Assembly (NCBI GenBank): GCA_041737175.1
Contig: JBGSSF010000020.1
Coordinates: 62,001 to 126,000 of the forward strand
Direction: 5' to 3'
Length of the DNA stretch: 64,000 nucleotides
Origin: UBA5072 sp041737175
Lineage (GTDB): Bacteria; Bacteroidota; Bacteroidia; Bacteroidales; UBA10428
Each line of letters starts with the position of its first letter. The stretch's first letter is position 1. The notes under the pieces were generated by a model. The model had not been told where the DNA came from. It searched no databases and saw only the letters and a list, made by a program, of their open reading frames with translations. Positions 9,201 through 17,790 of this stretch are shown here, one piece after another. Position numbers and translations under genes: made by a program.

Positions 9201-12172
9201 AAGGTAGTATTATAGGTTGGAAAAATCCTCCCCGGGAAATTATAGGGATCGGAATTCACATTGGTATAGGTCGTATCGCTGATTGGTGTTCCGTTTGCCC
9301 TGAGCCTGCTCGCAACAAAGGTCCAGGGTGCTGTACCCGTGCTGAAGTTCAGACTGAGAGTTGCTGTGCTGATGCCGTCGTTGCATATTTCGGCGGAACC
9401 TGTCAATACTGCTTTTACTTTCGGATGGAACTGCAAAATGACCGACGTTGCAGAAGCAGTGGCAGGGTCTCCCCCGGCATCGGTAACCGTTGTAAGAACA
9501 TAGGTGCCGGGTATCCGAACATTGATGGTGTAAGGCGAAGATGGAATTGCGCTGATGGTGGTGTCTTTGTTGGATGTGCTTCCTGAACGGGTAAGGACAG
9601 CCGTATAGGGTGCGACGCCTCCGGTAATGCTCAGTGTAATGGGCATATTGACCCCGGGGCAGAAGCTGGCTGAACCCGTGATATTGGCACTGAATGTGCC
9701 GATGGGACCAATGATATTGCTCCATGCCGAATCACCGGGAGTTGAGCCGGCTTGTGCTGCGGGAGATACCCTATACCAGATATATTTATTCGCATCCTGG
9801 CTTCTTAGCCGGTAGGTGGATTCCGAGCCGATAAGTGTGCCGGGGTTGGAGTAATTGCGAGTGGCATCGTCCCTGCGATACCAGCGGTAAATGTTATTGG
9901 GAGCATCCTGAGGATTTCCCTCGGTATCGGAATAAGTAAAGACGGCGCTGATGGTTTGCCCGGGTTGTGTGCCGGGGGCATTGATCTGCACGCTGGTGGC
10001 AGCCGGAGAATTGTTGATGTATTTGAAGGTGCTCTTAACCGGCGTGCCTGCCATTCCCGGCTGGTCGACGGGAGTCACCTCAAAACAGATATACCTGGCG
10101 CCATCGGCTTTTACAGGCCTGTAGGTAATGGCGGTGGCTCCTGTAATAGCCACAGCATCGGTTCCGGATGCATTGGTGGCACGGTACCATTTGTACAAGT
10201 GTGTTCCGGCCGGATCCGCGTCCGGATCCGAATAGGTGAAAGTTCCGGTATTGGTAACGCCGATCCTGGGATCCGCCGGGGTGATGGCCACATTGGAGGC
10301 AACAGGCGGATCATTGGCGCCGAGGACTGTAAAAGTAGCCTGATCGCTGCCGGATAAGGATCCGGGATCAGTGGCTGTGAAGGTTATTGTCTCTGCACCG
10401 CTCCAATCGGCATTGGGAGTTGTAATGGTAGCGACGCGACCCGCGCTGATGGATACGACGAGCTGGGAATTTCCGGAATAGGTCCATATAATCTGGCTAT
10501 CGGTATTGTCTGCATCAGTCACATAATTATCCAGGCCTATCGTGGAGAAGCTTTCGCCCTCGGGAATGGACTGGCTGGGAATATCCGCCACAACCGGAGG
10601 ATCATTGATGCTGATTACCGTAAAAACTGCCTGATCGTTGTCCGAGGCACCTTCGGGATCAGTGGCAATAAAGGTAATGGTTTCAGTACCGAACCAATTG
10701 ATATTCGGAACAGTAATAGTAGCTATACGGCCGGCATTGATGGAGACGGTAAGCTGTGTATTGCCTGAGTAAGTCCAGGTGATCTGTTCGTCAGTATGGT
10801 CCGGGTCGGACACATAGCCATCGAGGTTGACGGTTGCAAAGGAAGCGCCTTCATTGATGGTTTGGCCAGGTATATCACCTACAACCGGAGGATCATTGAC
10901 AGTTGAAACCGTAAAGGTGGCCGGGTCATTGTCAGTTAAAAATCCAGGATCGGTAGCCGTAAAGGTTATGGTTTCGCTGCCGTTCCATGTAGAGGAAGGA
11001 GTTGTGATGGTTGCCACACGGTTGGTGATCGTAACTGTAAGTTGTGAATTGCCCGAAGCGGTCCAGATGATTTGGGCATCCAGGTTATCGGGATCGGCGA
11101 CATAGTTATCCAGGTTGATGGTGGCGAAGGTTCCGCCTTCGGGAATGGTCTGGCCGGGAATATCAGCCACAAGCGGAGCCTCATTTACGTCATTGATCGT
11201 AATGGCAAAGGCTTCCTCAATAAAGCCACCGGAACCATCTGTCGATCTCACCCTCACGGTATAGGCGGCTTTGGATTCGAAATCGAAAATAGCGGCAGTG
11301 ACCAGTTTATCGCCGGAGATACTGAAACTGGAGTTATCAGCACTTCCTGCGCCGCTTACCAGGGTATAAATAAATGTAACTTCCGCATCGGGATCGGTAG
11401 TTGTAAAAGTGCCGACCTCAGTGCCTGATATGGCATTCTCATCGACTGAAGTGGGAGACAGGGCTAAATCTGTAGGGTTGGCATTAACTTCTTTAATTGT
11501 GAACGCAGCATCATCATTGCCGGAGAGACTGCCGGGATCTGCAACGGCAAAAACCAGGGTTTCCATCCCAGTCCAGCCTGCGTCGGGCGTAATGGTGGCT
11601 ATGTTGTCCCCGTCAATGGCCACAGTCAGTTTGTCATCACCGCTTACCGACCAGGTGAGCTCTTCAATCGCGTTGTCAATATCCGTGACGTAATTATTCA
11701 GGCTGACAGGATCCAGTGAAGTGCCCTCATCAACCGACTGATCAGGAATTCCGGTGACCACCGGCGCGTCATTGATTGGTAAAACTGTAAAAACGGCATC
11801 ATCGCTGACAGCATTCAAATCAGGATCTTTTACGGTGAAGGTAATGGTTTCAGACCCGTTCCAGTTCACGTCCGGCGTGGTGACAAATGCAACCCTGTCG
11901 GTTATGGATACCGTAAGTTCGTCATTGTTGCTATAGGACCATTCCAGAACCTCATCCGCATCATCGGGATCAGTAACAAAATTATCAAGACTGATGGATG
12001 CGAATATTTGCCCTTCCTCAATTTCCTCGCCGGGAATATTGTCAATAACGGGCGACTGAGCAGCAGTTGCCAGGCCAAGGTTCAGTAAACATAAAAATAA
12101 CAATGCTGGAAGGGAGCTGGCGAATCCGGAAGCGGTTCCGATAACTGTGAAATTTGAACGATAAGGCACCAT
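6290..12172 (-). CDS. Giant secreted multidomain protein with T9SS type A sorting domain (longer paralog)
   Basis: About 1960 residues from the ATG at 12172. A longer frame to 12313 is rejected because the promoter lies inside it and the signal peptide (PALLFLCLLNLGLATAAQ) follows this ATG. Five ~97-residue repeats of the type IPGQxIxEG...LDNYVxDPDN...ATITTP...WxGxETITF occupy ~40-230 and ~330-620, interrupted at ~230-330 by one cadherin-type repeat (NANPTDLALSPTSVDEN). Two ~100-residue repeats with YKWYR or YRWYR follow, then four ISG/TG-type repeats (~825-1190), a PKD-like segment (~1415), the ITSPCFDFTG segment (~1507), an Omp28-like segment (~1637, first Cys of CxxC replaced by Asp) and a sorting domain (~1880-1960). 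D/N-rich repeats suggest calcium-binding adhesin stalks. It looks like a paralog of the downstream gene with a different N-terminal stalk. Confidence 0.88.
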   Translation of the reverse strand: MVPYRSNFTVIGTASGFASSLPALLFLCLLNLGLATAAQSPVIDNIPGEEIEEGQIFASISLDNFVTDPDDADEVLEWSYSNNDELTVSITDRVAFVTTPDVNWNGSETITFTVKDPDLNAVSDDAVFTVLPINDAPVVTGIPDQSVDEGTSLDPVSLNNYVTDIDNAIEELTWSVSGDDKLTVAIDGDNIATITPDAGWTGMETLVFAVADPGSLSGNDDAAFTIKEVNANPTDLALSPTSVDENAISGTEVGTFTTTDPDAEVTFIYTLVSGAGSADNSSFSISGDKLVTAAIFDFESKAAYTVRVRSTDGSGGFIEEAFAITINDVNEAPLVADIPGQTIPEGGTFATINLDNYVADPDNLDAQIIWTASGNSQLTVTITNRVATITTPSSTWNGSETITFTATDPGFLTDNDPATFTVSTVNDPPVVGDIPGQTINEGASFATVNLDGYVSDPDHTDEQITWTYSGNTQLTVSINAGRIATITVPNINWFGTETITFIATDPEGASDNDQAVFTVISINDPPVVADIPSQSIPEGESFSTIGLDNYVTDADNTDSQIIWTYSGNSQLVVSISAGRVATITTPNADWSGAETITFTATDPGSLSGSDQATFTVLGANDPPVASNVAITPADPRIGVTNTGTFTYSDPDADPAGTHLYKWYRATNASGTDAVAITGATAITYRPVKADGARYICFEVTPVDQPGMAGTPVKSTFKYINNSPAATSVQINAPGTQPGQTISAVFTYSDTEGNPQDAPNNIYRWYRRDDATRNYSNPGTLIGSESTYRLRSQDANKYIWYRVSPAAQAGSTPGDSAWSNIIGPIGTFSANITGSASFCPGVNMPITLSITGGVAPYTAVLTRSGSTSNKDTTISAIPSSPYTINVRIPGTYVLTTVTDAGGDPATASATSVILQFHPKVKAVLTGSAEICNDGISTATLSLNFSTGTAPWTFVASRLRANGTPISDTTYTNVNSDPYNFPGRIFPTYNTTLYRIKSLTDVNGCPGDTAGTGTARITYKVSPTAVLSGIDSICPGETASLQVVLAGTGPFSITYLRNGANPTVINNITGLNYTLQVTQTGTYTLSRVQDALCTGKTSGTGIVRAHIFPTAVISGNATICEHASANLNVALTGTAPWKFSYRRNTDTPVEIPNVLTSPRTVAVQQAGTYILTEVYDKNCKGTVSGSAVINVTPAPDVLLSGLASAYNKQSPDWIQITGTPAGGTFSGPGVIPYNSSWYFVPSLPPVGTHNIVYAYRASPTSCYGYDTAVVRVLEANAVIEFENNRTKYCRNDRSFVVTGVNLANVIGSFTISGGTGLVDHRDNTATVNPAQLAAGEYTITYTYFDGTSLSVGSKFDVGLAPVADFRWETECFQTGKAIKMTNTSASNFGNLTDTSYYWKIYTPTGFVPFETKNISHTFTQAGNQFIELQIQNTYGCADTTIKMFSLRPTYALKDLAYSEDFADSPLEWQSGTSSTLTVNSWRLGNPTKGFTGDHCWFTYIPGTSAPREQSWITSPCFDFTGTQRPMLKMDIWRLFNLDRDGATVQYSADSSKSWHVLGELADGLFWFNDYQIDGKPGDQSVGWSNFNSQGNDTEWKTARHSLDILKNKKTVQFRIAYGSDGTARNNNGFAFDNFWILERNRTALLEHFTNSSDQDCDSVDAVLNSLVNNNEMNIIDLQYHTSFPGADPFNQHNPSIPGARVFYYGFSDVPYTILNGGSKTAHRFDHNIMPLTPNAALVESLHDSKFWITLNSKVSGDILNVEAQVFALQDIPATQLTVHIAVIEKVITGETGSNGETSFESVVKTMLPDAAGTTIYQEWKKDEPRYVNESWQLQHVYDTSQLRVVAYVQDESTYEVYQAAMDTIGVFTGLDDYLPGSGDEKPFLVYPNPAGSMAFVEFEQDITEDITFEMYNSLGGLVFVKHIPSGTQRAEIPVENYPDGLYILRLVSRDQLIGISKLTISK

Positions 12173-12259
12173 GCTTGTAAAGGTTGGTGAAACATTTCCA
12201 TTAATTACTATTCTGGAAAACAAGCAATCAGAATAAAGGCTTGTTTTCGATGATAGAGA

Positions 12260-12293
12260 CAAAAATACAAAAATACAAGGTAAAGTAAAGCAA
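12260..12293 (-). promoter_or_regulatory. Promoter of the 1960-residue T9SS protein
   Basis: On the minus strand two adjacent TATTTTTG boxes (12275-12268 and 12267-12260) match TAnnTTTG. TTG at 12293-12291 could serve as -33 with a 23-bp spacing to the downstream copy. The start codon at 12172 would then follow an untranslated leader of about 80 nt, which supports that start over the longer open frame. Confidence 0.6.
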
Positions 12294-12370
12294 CTATTTG
12301 ATGAACTGTGCAAAATAGGGATTGAAGGAGTGGTTTTCCGAATCCAATACTACATCAAAAATGCACGAGT

Positions 12371-13576
12371 TTACATGGAGCCATCTGAGCGGGTTTTGAT
12401 GAGCGTGAAGGATATGCTGTTGTCAGAGAGCTTATTCGTTCCGGAAATAATGAATCCCCCTTCCGGGGCATTTTCGAGGGACGATGCTGAGAGCTGGGTT
12501 CCCAGACCGAATGTGCGATATTTTGGATTATTTCCCTGGCTGTCCGTGACAATGAGTGAAATGGCCGAATTGATTCCTGTTGTCGCTGTAGTTGCCAGTA
12601 TTTGAATAGCGCCATTTTCAGTGAGAAGGCAATGACCGAAATCGTTCCCTGCGCCTCCAAACGTTTTTTCCCACTGACTGGTTAGTACAAAATCAATTAA
12701 ACTGACACGCTTCAGCATAATGTCAGTTCCTGTGACTGAAGAAGATGATCCTACCGTGCCTACCACCAGGAAGTGATTGTCGTCCACAGCCCTGATGCAA
12801 TTGCCGGTTTCATTAATACTGGAGGAAAGTGTAAAAAATCCTGGAGAGCCACCGGAAGTATTTACCTTCATAATAAATGCATGACTGATATTCGAAGGAT
12901 CGTTCCAGGTCGTTCCTGTAATTACATAACTGCCATCACTGATAATCTGAAGATGCTGTCCTTCATCATTCTTACTGTCAACTCCGAATTTTCTGGGGGA
13001 CCAGAAAAGCGGATCGCCATTTTCATTCAATGCGGCCACAAGAATCTGCTTATCGGAATTGGTTGCGGAGTATTCTGCATAACCAGTCATGATAAAAGAG
13101 CCGTTGAGGTCTACTTCAAAGTGCTTGGCTTCTAAATTAGTACCAGTGCTGGCAATGGTCTTGGTCCATTTAATGTTTCCTGCCGAATTGGTTAGTATAA
13201 AGAAAACTTCACGCTTACTGCTTGTCGCGTTTACGGATGAGCCCAGCATGGCAAGATCTCCATTGGATAAAACCTGCAGACAATAGGCCTTTGCATTCAT
13301 GCCGCGTCCATAATACCGGGCTGAATCAAGCAGGTTACCGTATTCATCGGTACGTATCAGGCAAATGCTTGTTGTTCCATCTGTGTTTTCCACAGTGCCG
13401 ATCAGTGCATATCCCTGTCCGGAGGTTTGTTTCGCATCGGCTCCGGTAAACACGGGGTAATTGTTGTAATACTTCATGAAGGATTCACTCTGAACAGATG
13501 TGATATCCTTTTCATCAAAGCAGGCTGATGCAAGCAGAAACAATAAGAAAAACGGTATTTTCAGGTTGCGGTTCAT
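12371..13576 (-). CDS. Lipoprotein with repeated beta-propeller-like units
   Basis: A 401-residue predicted lipoprotein. The signal peptide ends in the lipobox LLASAC with the lipidated Cys at residue 19. The mature part consists of ~50-residue repeats whose recurring features are G-x-Y/F-I-x-T-G or L-x-G, then a strand ending in K/R-x-D/N and a turn such as DEYGN, NSAGN or NENGD. These resemble the delta-60 type repeats that fold as beta-propellers, here about seven units, but the fold is inferred. It is the last gene of a five-gene operon, starting 2 bp after the outer-membrane barrel gene, so it may be the outer-leaflet or periplasmic partner of that barrel. No catalytic residues are visible. 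Confidence 0.8.
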   Translation of the reverse strand: MNRNLKIPFFLLFLLASACFDEKDITSVQSESFMKYYNNYPVFTGADAKQTSGQGYALIGTVENTDGTTSICLIRTDEYGNLLDSARYYGRGMNAKAYCLQVLSNGDLAMLGSSVNATSSKREVFFILTNSAGNIKWTKTIASTGTNLEAKHFEVDLNGSFIMTGYAEYSATNSDKQILVAALNENGDPLFWSPRKFGVDSKNDEGQHLQIISDGSYVITGTTWNDPSNISHAFIMKVNTSGGSPGFFTLSSSINETGNCIRAVDDNHFLVVGTVGSSSSVTGTDIMLKRVSLIDFVLTSQWEKTFGGAGNDFGHCLLTENGAIQILATTATTGINSAISLIVTDSQGNNPKYRTFGLGTQLSASSLENAPEGGFIISGTNKLSDNSISFTLIKTRSDGSM

Positions 13577-13578
13577 GA

Positions 13579-14655
13579 TTAACGCTGTTTCTTGGGCTTA
13601 TAAAATGAGAAATAATATCCGGCTGAGAATGATACCGTATTAATGGTAAAGTCGTCATCCAGGTAATAATATTTGGTCAGGTAGTTCTGGTTATCATAGC
13701 GACGATCGGCCCTGACAATATTTTTCAGGCCTATATTCACCCTGAGATCCAGGATTACCATTCCCATAGGGACCTTATAACGGATGCCTGCGCCAACTAT
13801 TCCGCCATACAGCATGTTTTTGCGGTAATCGCTGATATCCTCATAATCACTCGTGATGGCAGGAAGCTCTTCGGAATACTTTCGTGATGGATGCCCTGCA
13901 ACACTGGTGATTTTGGCAGCAGAAAATCCACCCCTGACAAAATAATGGGTTTTCCTGAGGGTAAATTCATAAGCCAGGGTCAGAGGCATTTCGAGCTTGC
14001 GCAGTCTTTCCCTGTAGGTGACTGTATTGATGGCATCATTGCTTCCGGCAACGGGTATTCTTATTGCATCCTCAAAGCTGTAACTGTTGGAAACAAATTT
14101 AAACTCAAGGTTCAGCAATAACTTGCGGCTAAGATAGCGGCCTAAACCCACACCCACATTATAACCCGGTTTCATCAGATTTTTAGTGGAAGTCTGGTCT
14201 TTGTCGAACAGCGTGAACGGTTCTATGATCCTGGGATCAGTGAGGTTAAAGCCTACTGTGGGTCCAAACGAAAACACCGATGTGGTGCGGTAGGATTCAA
14301 ACAAATACACAAACTCAATGGGATCGTTGGGCATGCTCTCATATTCGGGGTACTTCCTGAGAAATTCGACCATCGTTTTTTCGGCTTCAAACTGGTTATC
14401 GTCCAACACATAGGACAGGATGATCAGTTTATAGGCTTCGATTTTCTGTGCCCTGGTGAATCCTTCCTCTAAACACGGTGTCAGCATCTGAGGTATTCCT
14501 TCGATCAAACCCTGGTCATATAACTTCTGCGCTTCCTGCATTTTCAAGGCGCAATCATCCTGACTGAAAACCGGGGCAGTGGAGTAAAGCAATAAACCGG
14601 CGACCAGCAGGAATGACTTTATTATTCCGGATCTTTTAGGTAAGTAACGTGGCAT
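13579..14655 (-). CDS. Outer-membrane beta-barrel protein with N-terminal helical periplasmic domain
   Basis: 358 residues with a signal peptide ending near VFSQ (residue ~32). Residues ~33-115 form a Cys-containing helical region (CALKMQEAQKLYDQGL...CLEEGFTRAQKIEAYKL) that looks like a short TPR-type unit. From ~120 onward there are alternating amphipathic strands typical of an 8-12 strand barrel (FSFGPTVGFNL, LLLNLEFKFVSNSYSF, MPLTLAYEFTL, FSAGYYFSFY) with an aromatic C-terminus. It does not resemble PorP/SprF or SusD. It lies 3 bp after the nSTAND-WD40 gene and 2 bp before the lipoprotein gene, and is best read as the outer-membrane component of the operon's envelope complex. Confidence 0.82.
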   Translation of the reverse strand: MPRYLPKRSGIIKSFLLVAGLLLYSTAPVFSQDDCALKMQEAQKLYDQGLIEGIPQMLTPCLEEGFTRAQKIEAYKLIILSYVLDDNQFEAEKTMVEFLRKYPEYESMPNDPIEFVYLFESYRTTSVFSFGPTVGFNLTDPRIIEPFTLFDKDQTSTKNLMKPGYNVGVGLGRYLSRKLLLNLEFKFVSNSYSFEDAIRIPVAGSNDAINTVTYRERLRKLEMPLTLAYEFTLRKTHYFVRGGFSAAKITSVAGHPSRKYSEELPAITSDYEDISDYRKNMLYGGIVGAGIRYKVPMGMVILDLRVNIGLKNIVRADRRYDNQNYLTKYYYLDDDFTINTVSFSAGYYFSFYKPKKQR

Positions 14656-14658
14656 TAT

Positions 14659-17600
14659 TTATGGTTTGTTAGGACAGGTTTTCTCGATATCTATATCAGT
14701 GCTTACATAAGTCTCCCATTCACGCTGGGTCAGATTCCGGGTTAATTTCCCGCACATCTGATCCGCCATGCTGGAGGCATGTGTCGGCCAGTAAAACAGG
14801 AACGGGTTTGCCTTGTTATCAGGGACATCACCTGCTGACACCAGGTATCTGCCGTCTGAACTGAATGCCAGTGAAAATACTTGCTTGTTGTGTTTATCAA
14901 TGGTTATGGGTCGGCTGGAGGAAGGATTTTCGGCGTTCCAGATTTTCACAGTTTTATCAATGCCGGTAGTAGCAATCTGGCGGTCATCGGGACTGAATTT
15001 AACGTCATTGGCTTTCCCTGAATGAGCTGAAACAACTCTTAGAATGGTGTTTGTTTGCGTATTGACAATGCGCAGGGCCCCTGAATTATCCACAAAGGCG
15101 ACACGGGATCCTGTGGAATTGATGGCAACGGCTGAAATGGTATTATTACTGGAACTATAGATAATAGTTTCCTCCTTGGTGTCCATATTCCACCTCATCA
15201 GCTTTCCGTCTTTGGTGCCTCCGAACAAAAAACGACCGGAAGGTGAAACAGCCAGGCATCTGACCTCGGTATTGGCCAGTGCCACAAAAACACTGTTGGT
15301 ATTTTGAATCAGGTCATAGTAAATAATGGTTTTATCCGTACTCGCGGAATACAGCCCTTTGCTGTCGGGTGTGAAAGTCAGGGCGATTGCCCAGTTGTTA
15401 TGACCTTCGAGGATCTCAGGCGTGTTATCGCCCGTATTCAGATTATAAAGCTGGATGCCGGTTGAGGTAGTGCCGCAGGCAAGCCAGCGGCCATTGGGAC
15501 TGATGGCCAGGCTGCGGTTAATGAAATTATTCACTTTGAGCGTCTTATATACCGTAACATTGCTGTTTAAGTCCCACCGCAGGATCTTGCCATCATATCC
15601 GGAACTGTAAAACACATTGGTTCCCGGTACAAAGGCAAGCGATCTCACTGAGCCTTCATGACCCGGAAGGCCATTGAAATAATTGCCGTTAAAGCCCTCC
15701 ATGGCTGCATGAAGGGCATTGTAAATATCAGGATGGTCGGGCTGACCATCGTATTCCCTGTTAAAAAGATAGGCCTGGTAAGCGAGCAGCCCTTTCAGAT
15801 TCTTGTCGTCAACCTGGTCGACTCGGCCCGACATGGTCTGGGCTGTAACAAGCATACGTTTCTGAAATTCAAGATTTTTTTCCTTTTCAGTGACGGTAAG
15901 CTGTTCTGTGGCCTTGGAGGCAGTCTTTTCAGACTCCTCTTTTTCTCGCTGGTATTGTGCACTTCTTCTGGCAGCCTCTTCTGCCCGTTGAAAGGCGATT
16001 AACCTTTCCTGTTCCGCAACTTTGGACTGTAGAGATGACATCATACTTGCCTTTGTAGCCGAATCAGCACTCAGCTGCGAAATAAACGACTGCATTTCAG
16101 CCAGGGAAGCCCTGCTGTCTGCTATAATACGCAGGCTGTCGGCTTCGTTTTTCCGGTATTCAGCTTCTTCTCTTGATTGATCCGCCTCACGGGCTCTCCG
16201 GATGGCCTCACCTCTTTGCTGGAAGCCCCACACGGAAATAAACAAAAATGCTATGGCAGCAAGAAGGCTGGAAACCGCAAATTTTCTGGTGCGGTTAAGT
16301 TCCATTCGCTGCAATCTAACCTTGTTCTGCTCTTCCTGCTGATATTTCTTTTCACTGGCATCGAGAAAGACCATGACTTTCTCAAAAGCCGGATTGTATT
16401 TTTTAGCCCAGGACAGCGTGGGCTGCTGCGTTTTTTTCCAGTTCAGCGCCAGCTGCAGGTCAGGAGGTCTCCAAAGTCCTGTTTTGCCAACCTGGTATTG
16501 TGATGAAGCTTCAGCAAGCCGGAGGTACATCTGAACCGATGAGAATTCTTCATCCACCCATGATTTCAGCTTATCCCAGATACGCATGAGGCTTTCGTGA
16601 GAAATATCTATGACCGTATCGGCGTCAATGGCGATCTCTTCGCCCGGCGTCAGGAATGACCGGCCTTTTGCACGAAATTTGTTTACTACTTCAATCACAA
16701 CCTGATCAGGTGCCTGGGCAATTTCTCCGATATATTTTATGGTAGCCGGATGTCTTGTTCCTTTATTGTCGGCTCCTTTTTCGGTAAGACATCTGAACAT
16801 GGCTTTACAAACGGCCATCCCTTCCTCGGTGAGTTCATCGAAAGCCTCATTGGCATGCATCGAAAGGGCATTTTCAATTTTACCGGCCACCTCATAATCA
16901 CGGGTACGCAAAGGCGCACCGGGTTCATTGTTGCGGGTCCAGAATTCCCAGGTTCGCATCATTACATGCTGCAGAACCGGAAGCTGGTCGGTTTTATCCT
17001 CAATGGCGTTCAATAGATACTGCAACAATTGCGGATCAATATCGGCACCGCCTACTGCCAGGGGACCAGTTATGGCTTCCTTGAAATCATCCCGTGTCAT
17101 CTGGGGTATGAGGAAGTTGCTTTTGTTGATCAGCTTGGTAAGTTCCTGGAATTGAGAGCATTCGCCAATAAAATCCGATCGCATGGTGAGTACTACATAA
17201 ATGGGCTGATCCTTTTGCTTAATGGCATTCACCAGCAATTTAATGTAGGCTTCGGTTTCATTCACAACCGTAATATCCTTTCTGCTTTCTTTGAACCTGA
17301 ATAATTCTTCAAACTGGTCGAGGATAAGCAGGATGTTCTCACCTTGTGAAAGTCTGATTTGCTTTACTGCATTTACAAGTCCGAATGAGCTTCGACGGAG
17401 TATGGTGTAAAGGATTTGCTTGTTGATATTGAAATTGTCGGTATGCGCAGTATCCTTTTCGCCGGAGGCAATGGCTTCAGCCAGGTTTTCAACCGGACTG
17501 TTTCCAGGACGGGCTGTGATAATTCTCCATTTTGATCCGGCATTGGTGATAAAGCCTCCGTACAAGGCCGGGATCAATCCACAATAAATCAGTGACGATT

Positions 17601-17790
17601 TACCACTTCCTGAAGCGCCCGTGACGGCAGCAAAGCGATTTCTTGCCAGGTATCCCAGAACGATCTCGCACTGTCCTTCACGGCCGAAGAACAAATGGCT
17701 TTCTTCAACGCTGAAAGGCCTTAATCCGGGAAACGGATTGGCCAGGGTAAGCGTGTTGGTTCTAATATGCCGGGTAGGATTTTCTGTCAT
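14659..17790 (-). CDS. Membrane-anchored nSTAND1 NTPase with C-terminal WD40 propeller
   Basis: 1043 residues. The N-terminus has the signature NPFPGLRPFSVEESHLFFGRE (~18-38), a P-loop GASGSGKSS (58-66) and Walker B LLILDQFEE (154-162), placing it in the nSTAND1 class of signal-transducing P-loop NTPases. A winged-helix-like region containing DISHESLMRIWDKL (~395-408) follows. A transmembrane helix at ~503-523 (FAVSSLLAAIAFLFISVWGF) is followed by a long charged coiled coil (~524-660) and seven WD40 repeats (~710-1015, e.g. GHEGSVRSLAF, DKTVKIWN), enough for one complete propeller. With an N-in orientation the NTPase is cytoplasmic and the propeller periplasmic. Overlaps the TIR gene by 4 bp. 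Probably an ATP-driven switch that senses across the inner membrane; its ligand is unknown. Confidence 0.92.
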   Translation of the reverse strand: MTENPTRHIRTNTLTLANPFPGLRPFSVEESHLFFGREGQCEIVLGYLARNRFAAVTGASGSGKSSLIYCGLIPALYGGFITNAGSKWRIITARPGNSPVENLAEAIASGEKDTAHTDNFNINKQILYTILRRSSFGLVNAVKQIRLSQGENILLILDQFEELFRFKESRKDITVVNETEAYIKLLVNAIKQKDQPIYVVLTMRSDFIGECSQFQELTKLINKSNFLIPQMTRDDFKEAITGPLAVGGADIDPQLLQYLLNAIEDKTDQLPVLQHVMMRTWEFWTRNNEPGAPLRTRDYEVAGKIENALSMHANEAFDELTEEGMAVCKAMFRCLTEKGADNKGTRHPATIKYIGEIAQAPDQVVIEVVNKFRAKGRSFLTPGEEIAIDADTVIDISHESLMRIWDKLKSWVDEEFSSVQMYLRLAEASSQYQVGKTGLWRPPDLQLALNWKKTQQPTLSWAKKYNPAFEKVMVFLDASEKKYQQEEQNKVRLQRMELNRTRKFAVSSLLAAIAFLFISVWGFQQRGEAIRRAREADQSREEAEYRKNEADSLRIIADSRASLAEMQSFISQLSADSATKASMMSSLQSKVAEQERLIAFQRAEEAARRSAQYQREKEESEKTASKATEQLTVTEKEKNLEFQKRMLVTAQTMSGRVDQVDDKNLKGLLAYQAYLFNREYDGQPDHPDIYNALHAAMEGFNGNYFNGLPGHEGSVRSLAFVPGTNVFYSSGYDGKILRWDLNSNVTVYKTLKVNNFINRSLAISPNGRWLACGTTSTGIQLYNLNTGDNTPEILEGHNNWAIALTFTPDSKGLYSASTDKTIIYYDLIQNTNSVFVALANTEVRCLAVSPSGRFLFGGTKDGKLMRWNMDTKEETIIYSSSNNTISAVAINSTGSRVAFVDNSGALRIVNTQTNTILRVVSAHSGKANDVKFSPDDRQIATTGIDKTVKIWNAENPSSSRPITIDKHNKQVFSLAFSSDGRYLVSAGDVPDNKANPFLFYWPTHASSMADQMCGKLTRNLTQREWETYVSTDIDIEKTCPNKP

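Noticed and set aside
12173..12313. N-terminal extension of the longer T9SS giant
   Set aside because: The -7 boxes at 12260-12275 fall inside the extension, and a normal signal peptide begins only at the ATG at 12172.
13579..14655. PorP/SprF-type T9SS anchoring protein
   Set aside because: The N-terminal YDPQFSQYMFNPLYYNPAYAG-like signature of PorP/SprF is absent; only a generic barrel with a helical N-domain is visible.
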